Of a stretch of DNA of 64,000 nt, positions 43,178-52,452 are shown one piece after another. Numbering within the stretch: position 1 is the stretch's first letter; each line of letters opens with the position of its first letter. The stretch is taken from positions 86,201 through 150,200 of the forward strand of contig URXU01000002.1 of the NCBI GenBank assembly GCA_900552005.1. The letters run 5' to 3'. The notes under the pieces are model-generated. The model saw only the letters and a program-made list of their open reading frames with translations, did no database searches and was not told the origin of the DNA. The stretch is from an uncultured Phascolarctobacterium sp. GTDB taxonomy: Bacteria > Bacillota > Negativicutes > Acidaminococcales > Acidaminococcaceae. The translations under genes and the position numbers were made by a program.

Positions 43178-43303
43178 TATAGTCCAACCCCATTTATTTT
43201 TAGTAATTTATTCGTTAACTTAACTAATTTTACATTACGGATAAAAATCCTGTTTCTCCATGTTAAATTTTCGTAAAAATTACCTTATTCCGTTAAATAC
43301 TAA

Positions 43304-43337
43304 TAAAAAAAGCTCTGCCGCAGCAGAGCTTTTTTTA
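43304..43337 (-). terminator. Terminator of rubredoxin gene
   Basis: AGCTCTGC (43311-43318), loop CGCA, GCAGAGCT (43323-43330), flanked by A and T runs; could act in both directions. Confidence 0.88.
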
Positions 43338-43342
43338 TTTTT

Positions 43343-43504
43343 TTAGGCTTCTTCGCTGAAATCAGCTTTGCCAACACCGCACAGAGGGCATACCCAGTCT
43401 TCCGGTACGTCTTCCCAGGCAGTACCTGCTGCAACGCCGTTGTCCGGATCGCCAACTTCAGGATCATAAACATAGCCGCAAATATTGCAAACCCATTTTG
43501 CCAT
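43343..43504 (-). CDS. Rubredoxin
   Basis: A 53-residue one-iron electron carrier, read from 43504 down to the TAA at 43343. Both metal motifs are intact: VCNICGYVYDPEVGDPD near residue 6 and WVCPLCGVGKADF near residue 39. In anaerobes rubredoxin supplies electrons to oxygen- and peroxide-reducing enzymes, none of which is encoded beside it. AAGGAG lies about 10 bases before the ATG. It is monocistronic, with a possible promoter at 43541-43569 and a terminator. Confidence 0.97.
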   Translation of the reverse strand: MAKWVCNICGYVYDPEVGDPDNGVAAGTAWEDVPEDWVCPLCGVGKADFSEEA

Positions 43505-43540
43505 CTTCAATACACTCCTTTATAATATTTTACTGTCTTG

Positions 43541-43569
43541 ATTATACCACAAATAATAAATTCTGTTAT
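43541..43569 (-). promoter_or_regulatory. Possible rubredoxin promoter
   Basis: Minus strand TATAAT (43541-43546) with a TG-like extended -10 (GTGG before it); the -35 ATAACA (43564-43569) is weak. Confidence 0.45.
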
Positions 43570-43594
43570 TAATAGTCTGTAAATTTTACTAAAA

Positions 43595-45436
43595 TTATTT
43601 TAAAAGCGCTTTTTTCTCAGGTAACTCAAGGCGAAAGAAATCATACAATTTCTGCGCCGCTGCGTAATTCATACTTTCAACGGCAGCCAGTTCTTCCACA
43701 CTGGCTGCTTTCATCTCCTCAATACTTTTGAAAGCCTTCCACAGCTCCTGCCGCCTTTTGCTGCCGATACCCTCTACATGATCCAGCACGGAAACCAGAT
43801 TACGTTTGCCGCGCAGTTTGCGATGATAGGTAATGGCAAAACGATGAGCCTCGTCACGGATGCGCTGAATAAGATGCAGAGCCGCTGAATCTCTGTCCAA
43901 TAAAATGCTTTCGCTCTGCCCTTCTTTAAAAATTTCTTCTTCCCGTTTAGCCAGGCCAATTACAGGCAAATCATGCAGCCCCAGTCCACGTATTACCTCC
44001 AGGGCTGAGCTTAACTGACCTTTGCCGCCGTCAATAACCACCAGACTGGGCAAGTCTTCATAATCACGGTAACGCCGGTAAACAACTTCCTGCATGGATT
44101 TGAAATCATCCGGCTTCCCTTCAGCCGACACAATTTTATACCGCCGATAATCTTTTTTGCTGATGCTGCCGTTACGAAAAACAACCATGGACGCCACGGT
44201 CTCGCTGCCCTGAGTATGGGAAATATCAAAACAGTCCATGCGCTCCAGCGGTTTGGCAAGACCCAAAGCTTGCTGTAATTCTTCTGCCGCTTCCAGATCA
44301 TTTTTTAAAGACAGCTGCCCGCGGCGCAGTCTTTCCTGCAGCAATTTTACTGCATTGTCATTAGCCAGCTGCAAAAGCTCCTTTTTTGTTCCCCGCTGCG
44401 GACATATTAACTCAGCCTTATGTCCGGCTTTTTCCGACAGCCATTGCTCAATAATGGCCTGCTCATCATTTTCCGGCAAAGCAGGCAGGACAATTTCCCT
44501 CGGAACAAAAGAGGCATCATTGTAATACTGTTTGACAAACGCCGTAAGTACCTCCGCCCTGGAAGTTTCTTCATCCTGCAGGAAGAAATTATCACGTCCC
44601 AACAATTTGCCTTTGCGCACAAAAAAAATCTGTATGCAGATGCCGGTCATATCCTGAGCAAAGCCAATAATATCCATATCGGTATTATTGCTGGTAACGG
44701 CTTTCTGCTGTTCGTTGAGACGTTCCACTGCCTGCAGCTGATCGCGCAGACGGGCAGCCTCTTCAAAAGCGTAATTTTCCGCTGCTGCCTGCATTCTTTT
44801 TTTCAGATCTCGTTCCAGTTCCGCGGTGCGCCCGTCCAATACCATGCAGACTGCCTTAATCATGCTGCCGTATTCTTCCCTGCTGACAAGACCGGCACAA
44901 GGAGCCAGACAGCGTTTAATATGATAATTCAGACATGGACGCTCTGTATTCATCTTGCGGCAGGTACGCATGGGAAACATGCTGCGCAGCAGTTTTACCG
45001 TAGCGTGCATGGCCCCGGCATCCGCATAAGGACCATAATATCTGGCGCCGTCACGCAGCTGCCGGCGCGTTACATAAAGCCGCGGAAATTCTTCGTTCAC
45101 CGTTACTTTCAAATAAGGATAGGTTTTATCGTCCTTCAGCATAATGTTATAACGAGGACGATATTTTTTGATCAGATTGCATTCCAAAATCAGCGCTTCA
45201 ACTTCGCTGCTGGTTACTATGGTCTCTATATCAGCAATTTTGGCAACCATGGCTTTAACTTTAGGCGTATGGGAAGCCAGATTGCGAAAATAACTGCGAA
45301 CACGATTTTTCAGTACTACGGCCTTACCGACATAAATTACCTTGCCTTCCTTGTCATGCATCAGATAGACGCCCGGCTTATCAGGCAGCACAGCCAGGGC
45401 TTTACGGATATTTTCGCTGAATACTTCCGCCGTCAT
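43595..45436 (-). CDS. uvrC: UvrABC nuclease subunit C
   Basis: Makes both incisions around the lesion in nucleotide excision repair. The 613 residues include the N-terminal GIY-YIG nuclease (GVYLMHDKEGKVIYVGK), a UVR motif (FEEAARLRDQL), the RNase H-like endonuclease with DISHTQG and the C-terminal helix-hairpin-helix pair. The longer frame to 45445 is ignored because the ATG at 45436 overlaps the uvrA stop as ATGA. Last gene of uvrB-uvrA-uvrC. Confidence 0.97.
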   Translation of the reverse strand: MTAEVFSENIRKALAVLPDKPGVYLMHDKEGKVIYVGKAVVLKNRVRSYFRNLASHTPKVKAMVAKIADIETIVTSSEVEALILECNLIKKYRPRYNIMLKDDKTYPYLKVTVNEEFPRLYVTRRQLRDGARYYGPYADAGAMHATVKLLRSMFPMRTCRKMNTERPCLNYHIKRCLAPCAGLVSREEYGSMIKAVCMVLDGRTAELERDLKKRMQAAAENYAFEEAARLRDQLQAVERLNEQQKAVTSNNTDMDIIGFAQDMTGICIQIFFVRKGKLLGRDNFFLQDEETSRAEVLTAFVKQYYNDASFVPREIVLPALPENDEQAIIEQWLSEKAGHKAELICPQRGTKKELLQLANDNAVKLLQERLRRGQLSLKNDLEAAEELQQALGLAKPLERMDCFDISHTQGSETVASMVVFRNGSISKKDYRRYKIVSAEGKPDDFKSMQEVVYRRYRDYEDLPSLVVIDGGKGQLSSALEVIRGLGLHDLPVIGLAKREEEIFKEGQSESILLDRDSAALHLIQRIRDEAHRFAITYHRKLRGKRNLVSVLDHVEGIGSKRRQELWKAFKSIEEMKAASVEELAAVESMNYAAAQKLYDFFRLELPEKKALLK

Positions 45437-48276
45437 TGATACCACCCATTTTTTCTGGCCTGCGCCAAAACCTGTTTAATATACTGACCGGTATAGGATT
45501 TTTTGACTTTTGCCACCTGTTCCGGTGTACCGCAGGCTACTACAGTGCCGCCTTTATCGCCGCCTTCCGGACCTAAATCAATAATATAGTCGGCAGTTTT
45601 AATAACATCCAGATTATGCTCAATAACGATAACGCTGTCACCGGCTTCTACCAACCGCTGCAATACTTCCAAAAGCTTATGCACATCGGCAATATGCAAT
45701 CCGGTTGTCGGTTCATCCAGAATATATACCGTACGTCCCGTACTGCGGCGCGAAAGCTCAGCTGCAAGCTTGACGCGCTGGGCTTCACCGCCTGAAAGTG
45801 TGGTTGCAGCCTGACCCAGGTGAATATAGCCAAGCCCGACATCTTCCAGAATCTCCAGTTTTCTGGCAATACGCGGAATATTTTTAAAAAATTCGCAGGC
45901 TTCACTAACCGTCATATCCAATACTTCCGCAATGGTTTTACCTTTATAATGCACTTCAAGAGTATCACGGTTATAGCGCGAACCATGACAAACTTCACAG
46001 GGTACATATACATCCGGCAGGAAATTCATCTCAATCTTATTAACACCGTCTCCGCGGCAGGCTTCACAACGTCCGCCTTTCACATTAAAGCTGAAACGGC
46101 CCGGTTTATAGCCGCGCATTTTAGCTTCATTAGTCTGGCTGAACAGTTCCCTGATAAAATCAAAAACACCGGTATAAGTTGCCGGATTAGAGCGAGGCGT
46201 ACGCCCGATAGGCGATTGGTCGATATTAATAACTTTATCCGTATATTCCATACCTTCAATGCTGCCATATTCAGCTGGCCGCAGCCGGGCACCGTGCAGT
46301 TTGGCTGCCAAAGCGTTATACAGGATATCGTTAATCAAGGTAGACTTACCGCTGCCGGAAACACCTGTTACTACCGTAAACACGCCTAAAGGAATCTTCA
46401 CATCAATATTTTTCAGATTATTGCCTCTGGCGCCCTTTACCGTGAGATAACGGCCGTCACCACTGCGGCGCTGTTTAGGTACGGCAATAAATTTACGTCC
46501 GCTTAAATACTGACCGGTAACAGAATCCTCTACCAATTTGATTTCTTCAGCAGTTCCCTGAGCTACCACCTGTCCGCCGTGTTCGCCTGCGCCAGGACCA
46601 ATATCCACAATTTCGTCTGCGGCATACATGGTCTCTTCATCATGTTCCACCACAATCAGAGTATTGCCCAGATTACGCAGATGCTTCAGCGTTTCCAAAA
46701 GCTTGCCGTTATCACGCTGATGCAGTCCGATGCTTGGTTCATCAAGAATATACAGCACCCCTGTCAAGCCGCTGCCAATCTGGGTTGCCAGCCTTATGCG
46801 CTGGGCCTCGCCGCCTGAAAGCGTGCCCGCACTACGGTCCAACGTCAGATAATCAAGGCCCACATCATTCAAAAACTGTAGTCTGGCAGTAATTTCCTTT
46901 AATACCTGCCGGGCAATCAGTTCCTGTCTTGGCGTCAGTTTTAAAGCAGCAAAAAACTTCAGACAGTCACGTACCGTAAGAGCCGTTACCTGACAAATAT
47001 TTTTACCGCCAATAAGTATGGAAAGTACTTCCGGTTTTAATCTTGCTCCGTGACAAACCGGACAGGGATTACTGGTCATAAATTCTTCCAAATCCTGGCG
47101 CATGCTGTCGGAAAAAGCTTCCCGGTACCGTTTTTTCATAATGGGCAAAATACCGTCAAAAACAGTTTCATGCAGCTTTGTTTCTCCCTGCAGATTTTCA
47201 TACCAGAACTGATATTTTTCCTCGCCGGTGCCTTCCCATAAAAGCTTCTGTACCTTGGCCGGCAAACTATCCCAGGTATCATTCAGCGTATAGCCGAAAG
47301 CAGCCAGCACTGCTTCCAGCTGCTTCATACGATAAGAATTAAGATTATTGCTGAAAGACTGAATAACACCCTCTGCGAATGTTTTGCTGCCGTCAGGTAT
47401 AATCAGCGCCTTATCAAATTCCATATTCATGCCCAAACCAGTACAGGCAGGGCAGGCGCCATAGGGATTATTAAACGAAAATAGACGCGGCTCAATAGCC
47501 GGCAGACTGATGCCGCAGTCATTGCAGGCAAAATGCTCGCTGAACAGCTGCACCTCCCCGCCGATAACAGCAATTTCCACAAAACCATCTGCCAGCTTTA
47601 ACGCTGTTTCCACGGAATCTGACAAACGCTGCTGAATTTCTTCACGTACTGCCAGGCGGTCAATAACTACTGAAATGCTGTGTTTTTTATTTTTTTCCAG
47701 TCTGATATCTTCATCAAGGGTCATTACAGAGCCGTCCACATAGACGCGCACATAACCGGCGCGGCGCATTTCATCAAGAACCTTAACATGTTCCCCTTTT
47801 CTCTGCCTGATCAGCGGCGCCATAACCATAAACCGGCAGCCCTGTTCCATAGCCAGCACTCTATCCACAATCTGCTGCACTGTCTGCTGCTCAATCAGTT
47901 TGCCGCATTTAGGGCAGTGCGGCTCACCAGCTCTGGCAAACAGCAAACGCAGATAATCATAAATCTCCGTTACCGTACCAACGGTAGAACGTGGATTACG
48001 GCTGGTGGTTTTCTGATCTATGGAAATGGCCGGACTCAATCCTTCAATATAATCAACATCGGGCTTATCCATCTGACCCAAAAACTGACGGGCATAAGCT
48101 GAAAGCGACTCAACATAACGCCGCTGGCCTTCGGCATAAATTGTATCGAAGGCCAGGGAAGATTTGCCGCTGCCAGACAGCCCGGTAATTACCACCATTT
48201 TATTACGCGGTATTTCTACCGTGATATTTTTTAAATTATGCTGTCTTGCACCTTTGACAATTAATTTTTCCTGCAT
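45433..48276 (-). CDS. uvrA: UvrABC subunit A, damage-recognition ATPase
   Basis: ABC-type ATPase that finds DNA damage and loads UvrB. The 947 residues contain two ATPase halves, Walker A GLSGSGKSSLAFDT and GVSGSGKSTLIND, two signatures LSGGEAQRIRLA and LSGGEAQRVKLA, and zinc-binding cysteine pairs (CPKCGKL, CPVCHGARL, CEACRGDG, CEVCHGSRY). It starts 17 bases after uvrB. The ribosome site AGGAG is somewhat far from the ATG. Confidence 0.98.
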   Translation of the reverse strand: MQEKLIVKGARQHNLKNITVEIPRNKMVVITGLSGSGKSSLAFDTIYAEGQRRYVESLSAYARQFLGQMDKPDVDYIEGLSPAISIDQKTTSRNPRSTVGTVTEIYDYLRLLFARAGEPHCPKCGKLIEQQTVQQIVDRVLAMEQGCRFMVMAPLIRQRKGEHVKVLDEMRRAGYVRVYVDGSVMTLDEDIRLEKNKKHSISVVIDRLAVREEIQQRLSDSVETALKLADGFVEIAVIGGEVQLFSEHFACNDCGISLPAIEPRLFSFNNPYGACPACTGLGMNMEFDKALIIPDGSKTFAEGVIQSFSNNLNSYRMKQLEAVLAAFGYTLNDTWDSLPAKVQKLLWEGTGEEKYQFWYENLQGETKLHETVFDGILPIMKKRYREAFSDSMRQDLEEFMTSNPCPVCHGARLKPEVLSILIGGKNICQVTALTVRDCLKFFAALKLTPRQELIARQVLKEITARLQFLNDVGLDYLTLDRSAGTLSGGEAQRIRLATQIGSGLTGVLYILDEPSIGLHQRDNGKLLETLKHLRNLGNTLIVVEHDEETMYAADEIVDIGPGAGEHGGQVVAQGTAEEIKLVEDSVTGQYLSGRKFIAVPKQRRSGDGRYLTVKGARGNNLKNIDVKIPLGVFTVVTGVSGSGKSTLINDILYNALAAKLHGARLRPAEYGSIEGMEYTDKVINIDQSPIGRTPRSNPATYTGVFDFIRELFSQTNEAKMRGYKPGRFSFNVKGGRCEACRGDGVNKIEMNFLPDVYVPCEVCHGSRYNRDTLEVHYKGKTIAEVLDMTVSEACEFFKNIPRIARKLEILEDVGLGYIHLGQAATTLSGGEAQRVKLAAELSRRSTGRTVYILDEPTTGLHIADVHKLLEVLQRLVEAGDSVIVIEHNLDVIKTADYIIDLGPEGGDKGGTVVACGTPEQVAKVKKSYTGQYIKQVLAQARKNGWYQ

Positions 48277-48293
48277 ATTCTACTAATTTACTC

Positions 48294-50300
48294 CTACTTT
48301 TTTCGTTTAGGCACCAGCTTCTGGCCCAGCTTGCCTTTGACCACAATCAGGCGATCACGCAACTCGGCAGCTGCTTCAAAATCCAGCTTTTTAGCGGCCT
48401 CCTGCATTTGTTTTTCTAGTTCTTTAGCCAGGCGCTGCAGTTCTTTGGACGATTTTTTCTGCAAGGCCTTTTCACCATAGGAAGCGGCAGCTTCACCGTC
48501 TGCAACCTTAGTCAGTTTAATAAGCTGGCGCTGCTCTTTATAGACAGTTCTTGGTATAATACCATGTTCTTCATTATAAGCCTGCTGCTTCTCGCGGCGT
48601 CTGTTGGTCTCATCTATCGCCCGCTGCATGGAATCAGTAATCCGGTCCGCATACATAATTACTCTGCCGTGAGCATTACGCGCCGCGCGTCCGATTGTCT
48701 GAATCATGGCCGTATCACTGCGCAGAAAGCCTTCTTTATCCGCATCCAAAATAGCAATTAAGGATACCTCAGGCAGATCAAGCCCTTCACGCAGCAGGTT
48801 AATACCTACAAGTACGTCAAATTTCCCACCTCGCAGGGCATCAATAATCTCCGCACGTTCAATAGTAGCAATCTCTGAATGCAGATAGCGAACGCGCACA
48901 CCGGACTGCTTCAGATATTCCGTCAAATCCTCTGCCATGCGTTTAGTAAGCGTAGTTACCAAAATACGTTCCCCGGCAGCGGCTACTTTATGAATCTCAC
49001 CTAATAAATCGTCAATCTGTCCCTTGATGGGCCTGATTTCAATGGAAGGATCCAGCAAGCCGGTAGGCCTGATAATCTGCTCCACAGTCTGCTCCGACTG
49101 CTCCAGTTCATATTTGGCAGGTGTTGCCGAAACATAAATTACCTGATTAATCTGCTGCTGAAACTCATCAAAGGTCAGCGGACGGTTATCAAAGGCCGAA
49201 GGCAGGCGGAAACCGTGTTCCACCAGCATTTCCTTGCGTGATCTGTCACCGGCATACATGGCCCTGATCTGCGGCAGAGTAACATGCGATTCGTCTATTA
49301 CCAGCAGAAAATCCTTGGGAAAATAATTCACCAAAGTAAACGGTGCTTCTCCGGCTCTGCGTCCGGCTAAGTGCCTGGAATAATTTTCAATGCCGGAGCA
49401 GTAACCCATTTCATTCATCATTTCCAAATCATAATTGGTACGCTGTTCCAAACGCTGAGCTTCCAAAAGCTTGCCGTGTTCATTGAGATAAGTCAAGCGT
49501 TCAGCCAGCTCAATCTTAATATCTTCCATCGCCCGTTCAAGATTTTCCCGGCTGGTAACATAGTGAGAGGCCGGAAAAATAGCCACATGGTTTCTCTGAG
49601 CTAAAATTTCGCCTGTTAAAACGTCAAATTCCATAATTCTGTCCACTTCATCATCAAACATTTCAATGCGGACAGCTTTTTCACCATAGGCTGCCGGTAT
49701 AACTTCAATAACATCACCGCGCACCCTGAAGGTTCCACGCTTAAAATCTATGTCATTACGGTCATACTGAATCTCTACCAGCTTATGCAAAATTTTCTGT
49801 CTGTCAATAACCTGTCCCAAACGCAGTGAAAGAACCATATCATAATAATCCTGCGGTGCGCCCAAGCCGTAAATGCAGGACACACTGGCTACAATAATTA
49901 CATCCCGCCGTTCAAACAAGGCGCTGGTAGCCGAGTGGCGCAGCTTATCAATCTCGTCATTAATGGAAGCATCCTTTTCAATATAGGTATCGGACTGCGG
50001 AATATAAGCCTCCGGCTGATAATAGTCATAATAAGAAACAAAATATTCTACAGCATTTTCCGGGAAAAATGCCTTTAATTCACTGGCCAGCTGAGCTGCC
50101 AGTGTTTTATTATGCGCAATAACCAGAGTTGGTTTGCGCACCTTATTTATTACCTGGGCAATAGTATATGTTTTACCGGTGCCCGTTGCACCTAATAATA
50201 CTTGTGTTCTAAGGCCCTGCTTAACTCCTTCAGCCAGCTTATCAATGGCCTGCGGCTGGTCACCTGCCGGCTCAAAGGGTGCCTGAATGTGAAAATCCAT
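48294..50300 (-). CDS. uvrB: UvrABC subunit B, helicase
   Basis: Verifies damage and holds the pre-incision complex. The 668 residues show Walker A GATGTGKTYTIAQVI, the beta-hairpin region YYDYYQPEAYIP, VIDESHVTLPQIR, the helicase C-terminal half with TIGRAARN, and a C-terminal UVR motif (FEAAAELRDRL) that contacts UvrC. Order uvrB-uvrA-uvrC on one strand, 10 bases after the exonuclease III gene. Confidence 0.98.
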   Translation of the reverse strand: MDFHIQAPFEPAGDQPQAIDKLAEGVKQGLRTQVLLGATGTGKTYTIAQVINKVRKPTLVIAHNKTLAAQLASELKAFFPENAVEYFVSYYDYYQPEAYIPQSDTYIEKDASINDEIDKLRHSATSALFERRDVIIVASVSCIYGLGAPQDYYDMVLSLRLGQVIDRQKILHKLVEIQYDRNDIDFKRGTFRVRGDVIEVIPAAYGEKAVRIEMFDDEVDRIMEFDVLTGEILAQRNHVAIFPASHYVTSRENLERAMEDIKIELAERLTYLNEHGKLLEAQRLEQRTNYDLEMMNEMGYCSGIENYSRHLAGRRAGEAPFTLVNYFPKDFLLVIDESHVTLPQIRAMYAGDRSRKEMLVEHGFRLPSAFDNRPLTFDEFQQQINQVIYVSATPAKYELEQSEQTVEQIIRPTGLLDPSIEIRPIKGQIDDLLGEIHKVAAAGERILVTTLTKRMAEDLTEYLKQSGVRVRYLHSEIATIERAEIIDALRGGKFDVLVGINLLREGLDLPEVSLIAILDADKEGFLRSDTAMIQTIGRAARNAHGRVIMYADRITDSMQRAIDETNRRREKQQAYNEEHGIIPRTVYKEQRQLIKLTKVADGEAAASYGEKALQKKSSKELQRLAKELEKQMQEAAKKLDFEAAAELRDRLIVVKGKLGQKLVPKRKK

Positions 50301-50309
50301 AATACCGCC

Positions 50310-51062
50310 TTATTTTAAAAGCAGACCGACGGGGCAGTGATCACTGCCCATAACCTCAGGATAGATCACCGCATCATCAATCCTGTCAGCAAGTTTTTGC
50401 GATACAATAAAATAATCAATACGCCAACCTGCATTTTTTTCACGTGCCTTGAACATGTAGCTCCACCAGCTGTAAGCGCCGGTCTTATCAGGATATAAAT
50501 ATCTGAAAGAGTCCACAAAGCCCGCTGCCAGTAATTCTGTCATTTTACCTCGTTCTTCATAAGTAAAACCGGCATTACCGACATTGGTTTTAAAATTCTT
50601 CAAATCTATTTCATTATGGGCAACATTTAAATCCCCACAGATAATGACTGGTTTTTTCTCATCCAGCTCTTTAACATAACGACGGAATACATCTTCCCAT
50701 ACCATGCGGTAATCCAGTCTTTCCAAACCGCGCTGAGCATTAGGCGTATATACGTTCACCAGATAAAAGTCCTGAAATTCAGCAGTAATTACTCTGCCTT
50801 CTTTATCATGTTCTTCAATTCCCAGACCATAGCTTACACTTAACGGCTTTGTTTTACTGAAAACAGCCGTACCGCTGTAGCCTTTCTTTTCCGCACTGTT
50901 CCAATATTCTTCGTAGCCATCAAAAACAAAAGTTGCCTGTTCACGCTGCATCTTTATTTCCTGCACACAAAAAATATCCGCGTCAACACTATCCATAAAT
51001 TCTTTAAAGCCTTTATTCATACACGCCCGCAGGCCATTAACATTCCAGGAAATAAGCTTCAT
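50310..51062 (-). CDS. xth: Exodeoxyribonuclease III
   Basis: AP endonuclease and 3' exonuclease for base excision repair, 250 residues. Catalytic motifs: WNVNGLRA, QEIKM (metal-binding Glu), GDLNVAHNEIDL and GSDHCPVGL. Two ATGs in a row; the second (51062) is 6 bases after GGAGG. Placed upstream of uvrBAC, so one DNA-repair transcript is plausible. No SOS box is visible in the 51066-51189 gap. Confidence 0.95.
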   Translation of the reverse strand: MKLISWNVNGLRACMNKGFKEFMDSVDADIFCVQEIKMQREQATFVFDGYEEYWNSAEKKGYSGTAVFSKTKPLSVSYGLGIEEHDKEGRVITAEFQDFYLVNVYTPNAQRGLERLDYRMVWEDVFRRYVKELDEKKPVIICGDLNVAHNEIDLKNFKTNVGNAGFTYEERGKMTELLAAGFVDSFRYLYPDKTGAYSWWSYMFKAREKNAGWRIDYFIVSQKLADRIDDAVIYPEVMGSDHCPVGLLLK

Positions 51063-51188
51063 CATCTTCCTCCTTCATTCAGCAAAATATCTAATCAACA
51101 AAAATTATCTATTGTTATTCTATCATTGAAGTATGCTTTTTTAAAGGCTTTCACTTAAATTTTGCAAACCTTTGTTTAAGTTTATACA

Positions 51189-51221
51189 AAAGCCCTCCAC
51201 ACAAATTTATGCGGAGGGCTT
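51189..51221 (-). terminator. Terminator of the M20 peptidase gene
   Basis: AAGCCCTCC pairs with GGAGGGCTT around 14 bases (51190-51221); the minus-strand exit is TTTTGTAT. Confidence 0.82.
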
Positions 51222-51253
51222 CTTTTGCAATCTATTTGCAATCTATTTATTTT

Positions 51254-52381
51254 TTATTTCTTTTCAGCTGCCAGCTTAACAATCTCATAAATCCATTTAG
51301 CCGTACCAAACAAATCTTCTTCTTTGAGATATTCTTCCGTAGTATGAACATTGCTCATGCCAGTTGCCAAAAGTGCGCACGGCAGTCCATAGCCGCACAA
51401 ATAGTTACCGTCGCTGCAGCCGCCGGTAGTTTTCAAAACAGCGGTGCAGCCCATTTTTTCTGCTGCCTGCTGCGCCAGCGTAATGCAGGCATGATCCTTG
51501 GCAATTGCTACTGCAGGACATCCTTCGCGAACATCAATGGTAACCTTGGCGCCGCCGGATGTTACCGTATCAGTAATAATCCGGCATACATCTTCTTTCA
51601 AATGCTCTAATTTGGTTACATTCATAGAACGCATATCAATTACAAATTTAGCTTCCGGAGCTACAACATTATTGCCTACGCCTGCATGAAAGACACCGAC
51701 ATTCAGAGTGGTTTCCTCGTCCAGACGGCCATAAGCCGGCAAATTATGCAAAGCCTCTGCCGCCAGCATAATAGCATTGATGCCATTTTCCGGTTCCAAA
51801 CCTGCATGAGCTGCCTTGCCAGTAACGGTAACATAAAGCTCATACAATTTAGGAGCGGCATAAATAATTTCGCCAATCGGACCGCCAATATCCATGCAGT
51901 AGCCAAAGTCAGCCTTAATACGCTGCCGGTCCAGATTCAACGCACCCAGACAGCCAATTTCTTCACCAATGGTAAAACAAAGCTGGATATCTCCGTGTTC
52001 AATATTATCTTCCTGCAAAGCCTTAACCGCTTCCAAAGCGGCAGCAATACCAACTTTATCATCACCACCCAAAGTAGTCGTACCGTCAGAATACAGCACT
52101 CCGTCTCTGCGAACTACCTTGGTACCGGTTGTCGGTGCCACAGAATCCATATGCGCTTCGAAAAACAGTACCGGCGCTTCCGGTTTGCTGCCCTTAATAT
52201 AAGCCCAGACATTGCCGCAGGTACCGCCAACTTTTTCTCCTACATTATCCATTTCCGCTTCAATGCCCATTTCATGCAGCTTACGCATGATGAGCTCTGC
52301 TTCCTGACGTTCATCCTTACTGGGGCAGGGAACACTTACCAGTTCGATAAAATTCTGAATAACTCTTTCTTTGTTTAACAT
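51254..52381 (-). CDS. M20 family metallopeptidase, PepT-like
   Basis: A 375-residue two-zinc peptidase. Metal and catalytic motifs are FEAHMDSVAP, LGGDDKVGIAAAL, IGEEIGCLGA, DIGGP, and a C-terminal HTTEEYL. The dimerisation domain sits at about 180-290. It resembles the PepT-like group of Firmicutes that trims small peptides in the cytoplasm; true PepT specificity for tripeptides is not proven. AGAGGGTGA precedes the ATG. It is separated from glmS by a terminator, so it has its own transcript. Confidence 0.92.
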   Translation of the reverse strand: MLNKERVIQNFIELVSVPCPSKDERQEAELIMRKLHEMGIEAEMDNVGEKVGGTCGNVWAYIKGSKPEAPVLFFEAHMDSVAPTTGTKVVRRDGVLYSDGTTTLGGDDKVGIAAALEAVKALQEDNIEHGDIQLCFTIGEEIGCLGALNLDRQRIKADFGYCMDIGGPIGEIIYAAPKLYELYVTVTGKAAHAGLEPENGINAIMLAAEALHNLPAYGRLDEETTLNVGVFHAGVGNNVVAPEAKFVIDMRSMNVTKLEHLKEDVCRIITDTVTSGGAKVTIDVREGCPAVAIAKDHACITLAQQAAEKMGCTAVLKTTGGCSDGNYLCGYGLPCALLATGMSNVHTTEEYLKEEDLFGTAKWIYEIVKLAAEKK

Positions 52382-52412
52382 AGTATCACCCTCTGAATTA
52401 AAAAAATCAGTG

Positions 52413-52445
52413 AAAAAACCTGCCGAAAATTCAGCAGGTTTTTGA
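52413..52445 (-). terminator. Terminator of glmS
   Basis: AAAACCTGC pairs with GCAGGTTTT (52415-52442); the minus-strand exit has a run of six T. Confidence 0.88.
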
Positions 52446-52452
52446 TATAAAA

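Noticed and set aside
44420..45439. 339-codon open frame on the plus strand
   Set aside because: Antisense to uvrC; no family resemblance and no promoter or ribosome site.
51227..51249. Tandem direct repeat of an 11-base unit (TTGCAATCTAT)
   Set aside because: Only two copies directly after a terminator and before a stop codon; probably a slippage duplication without function.
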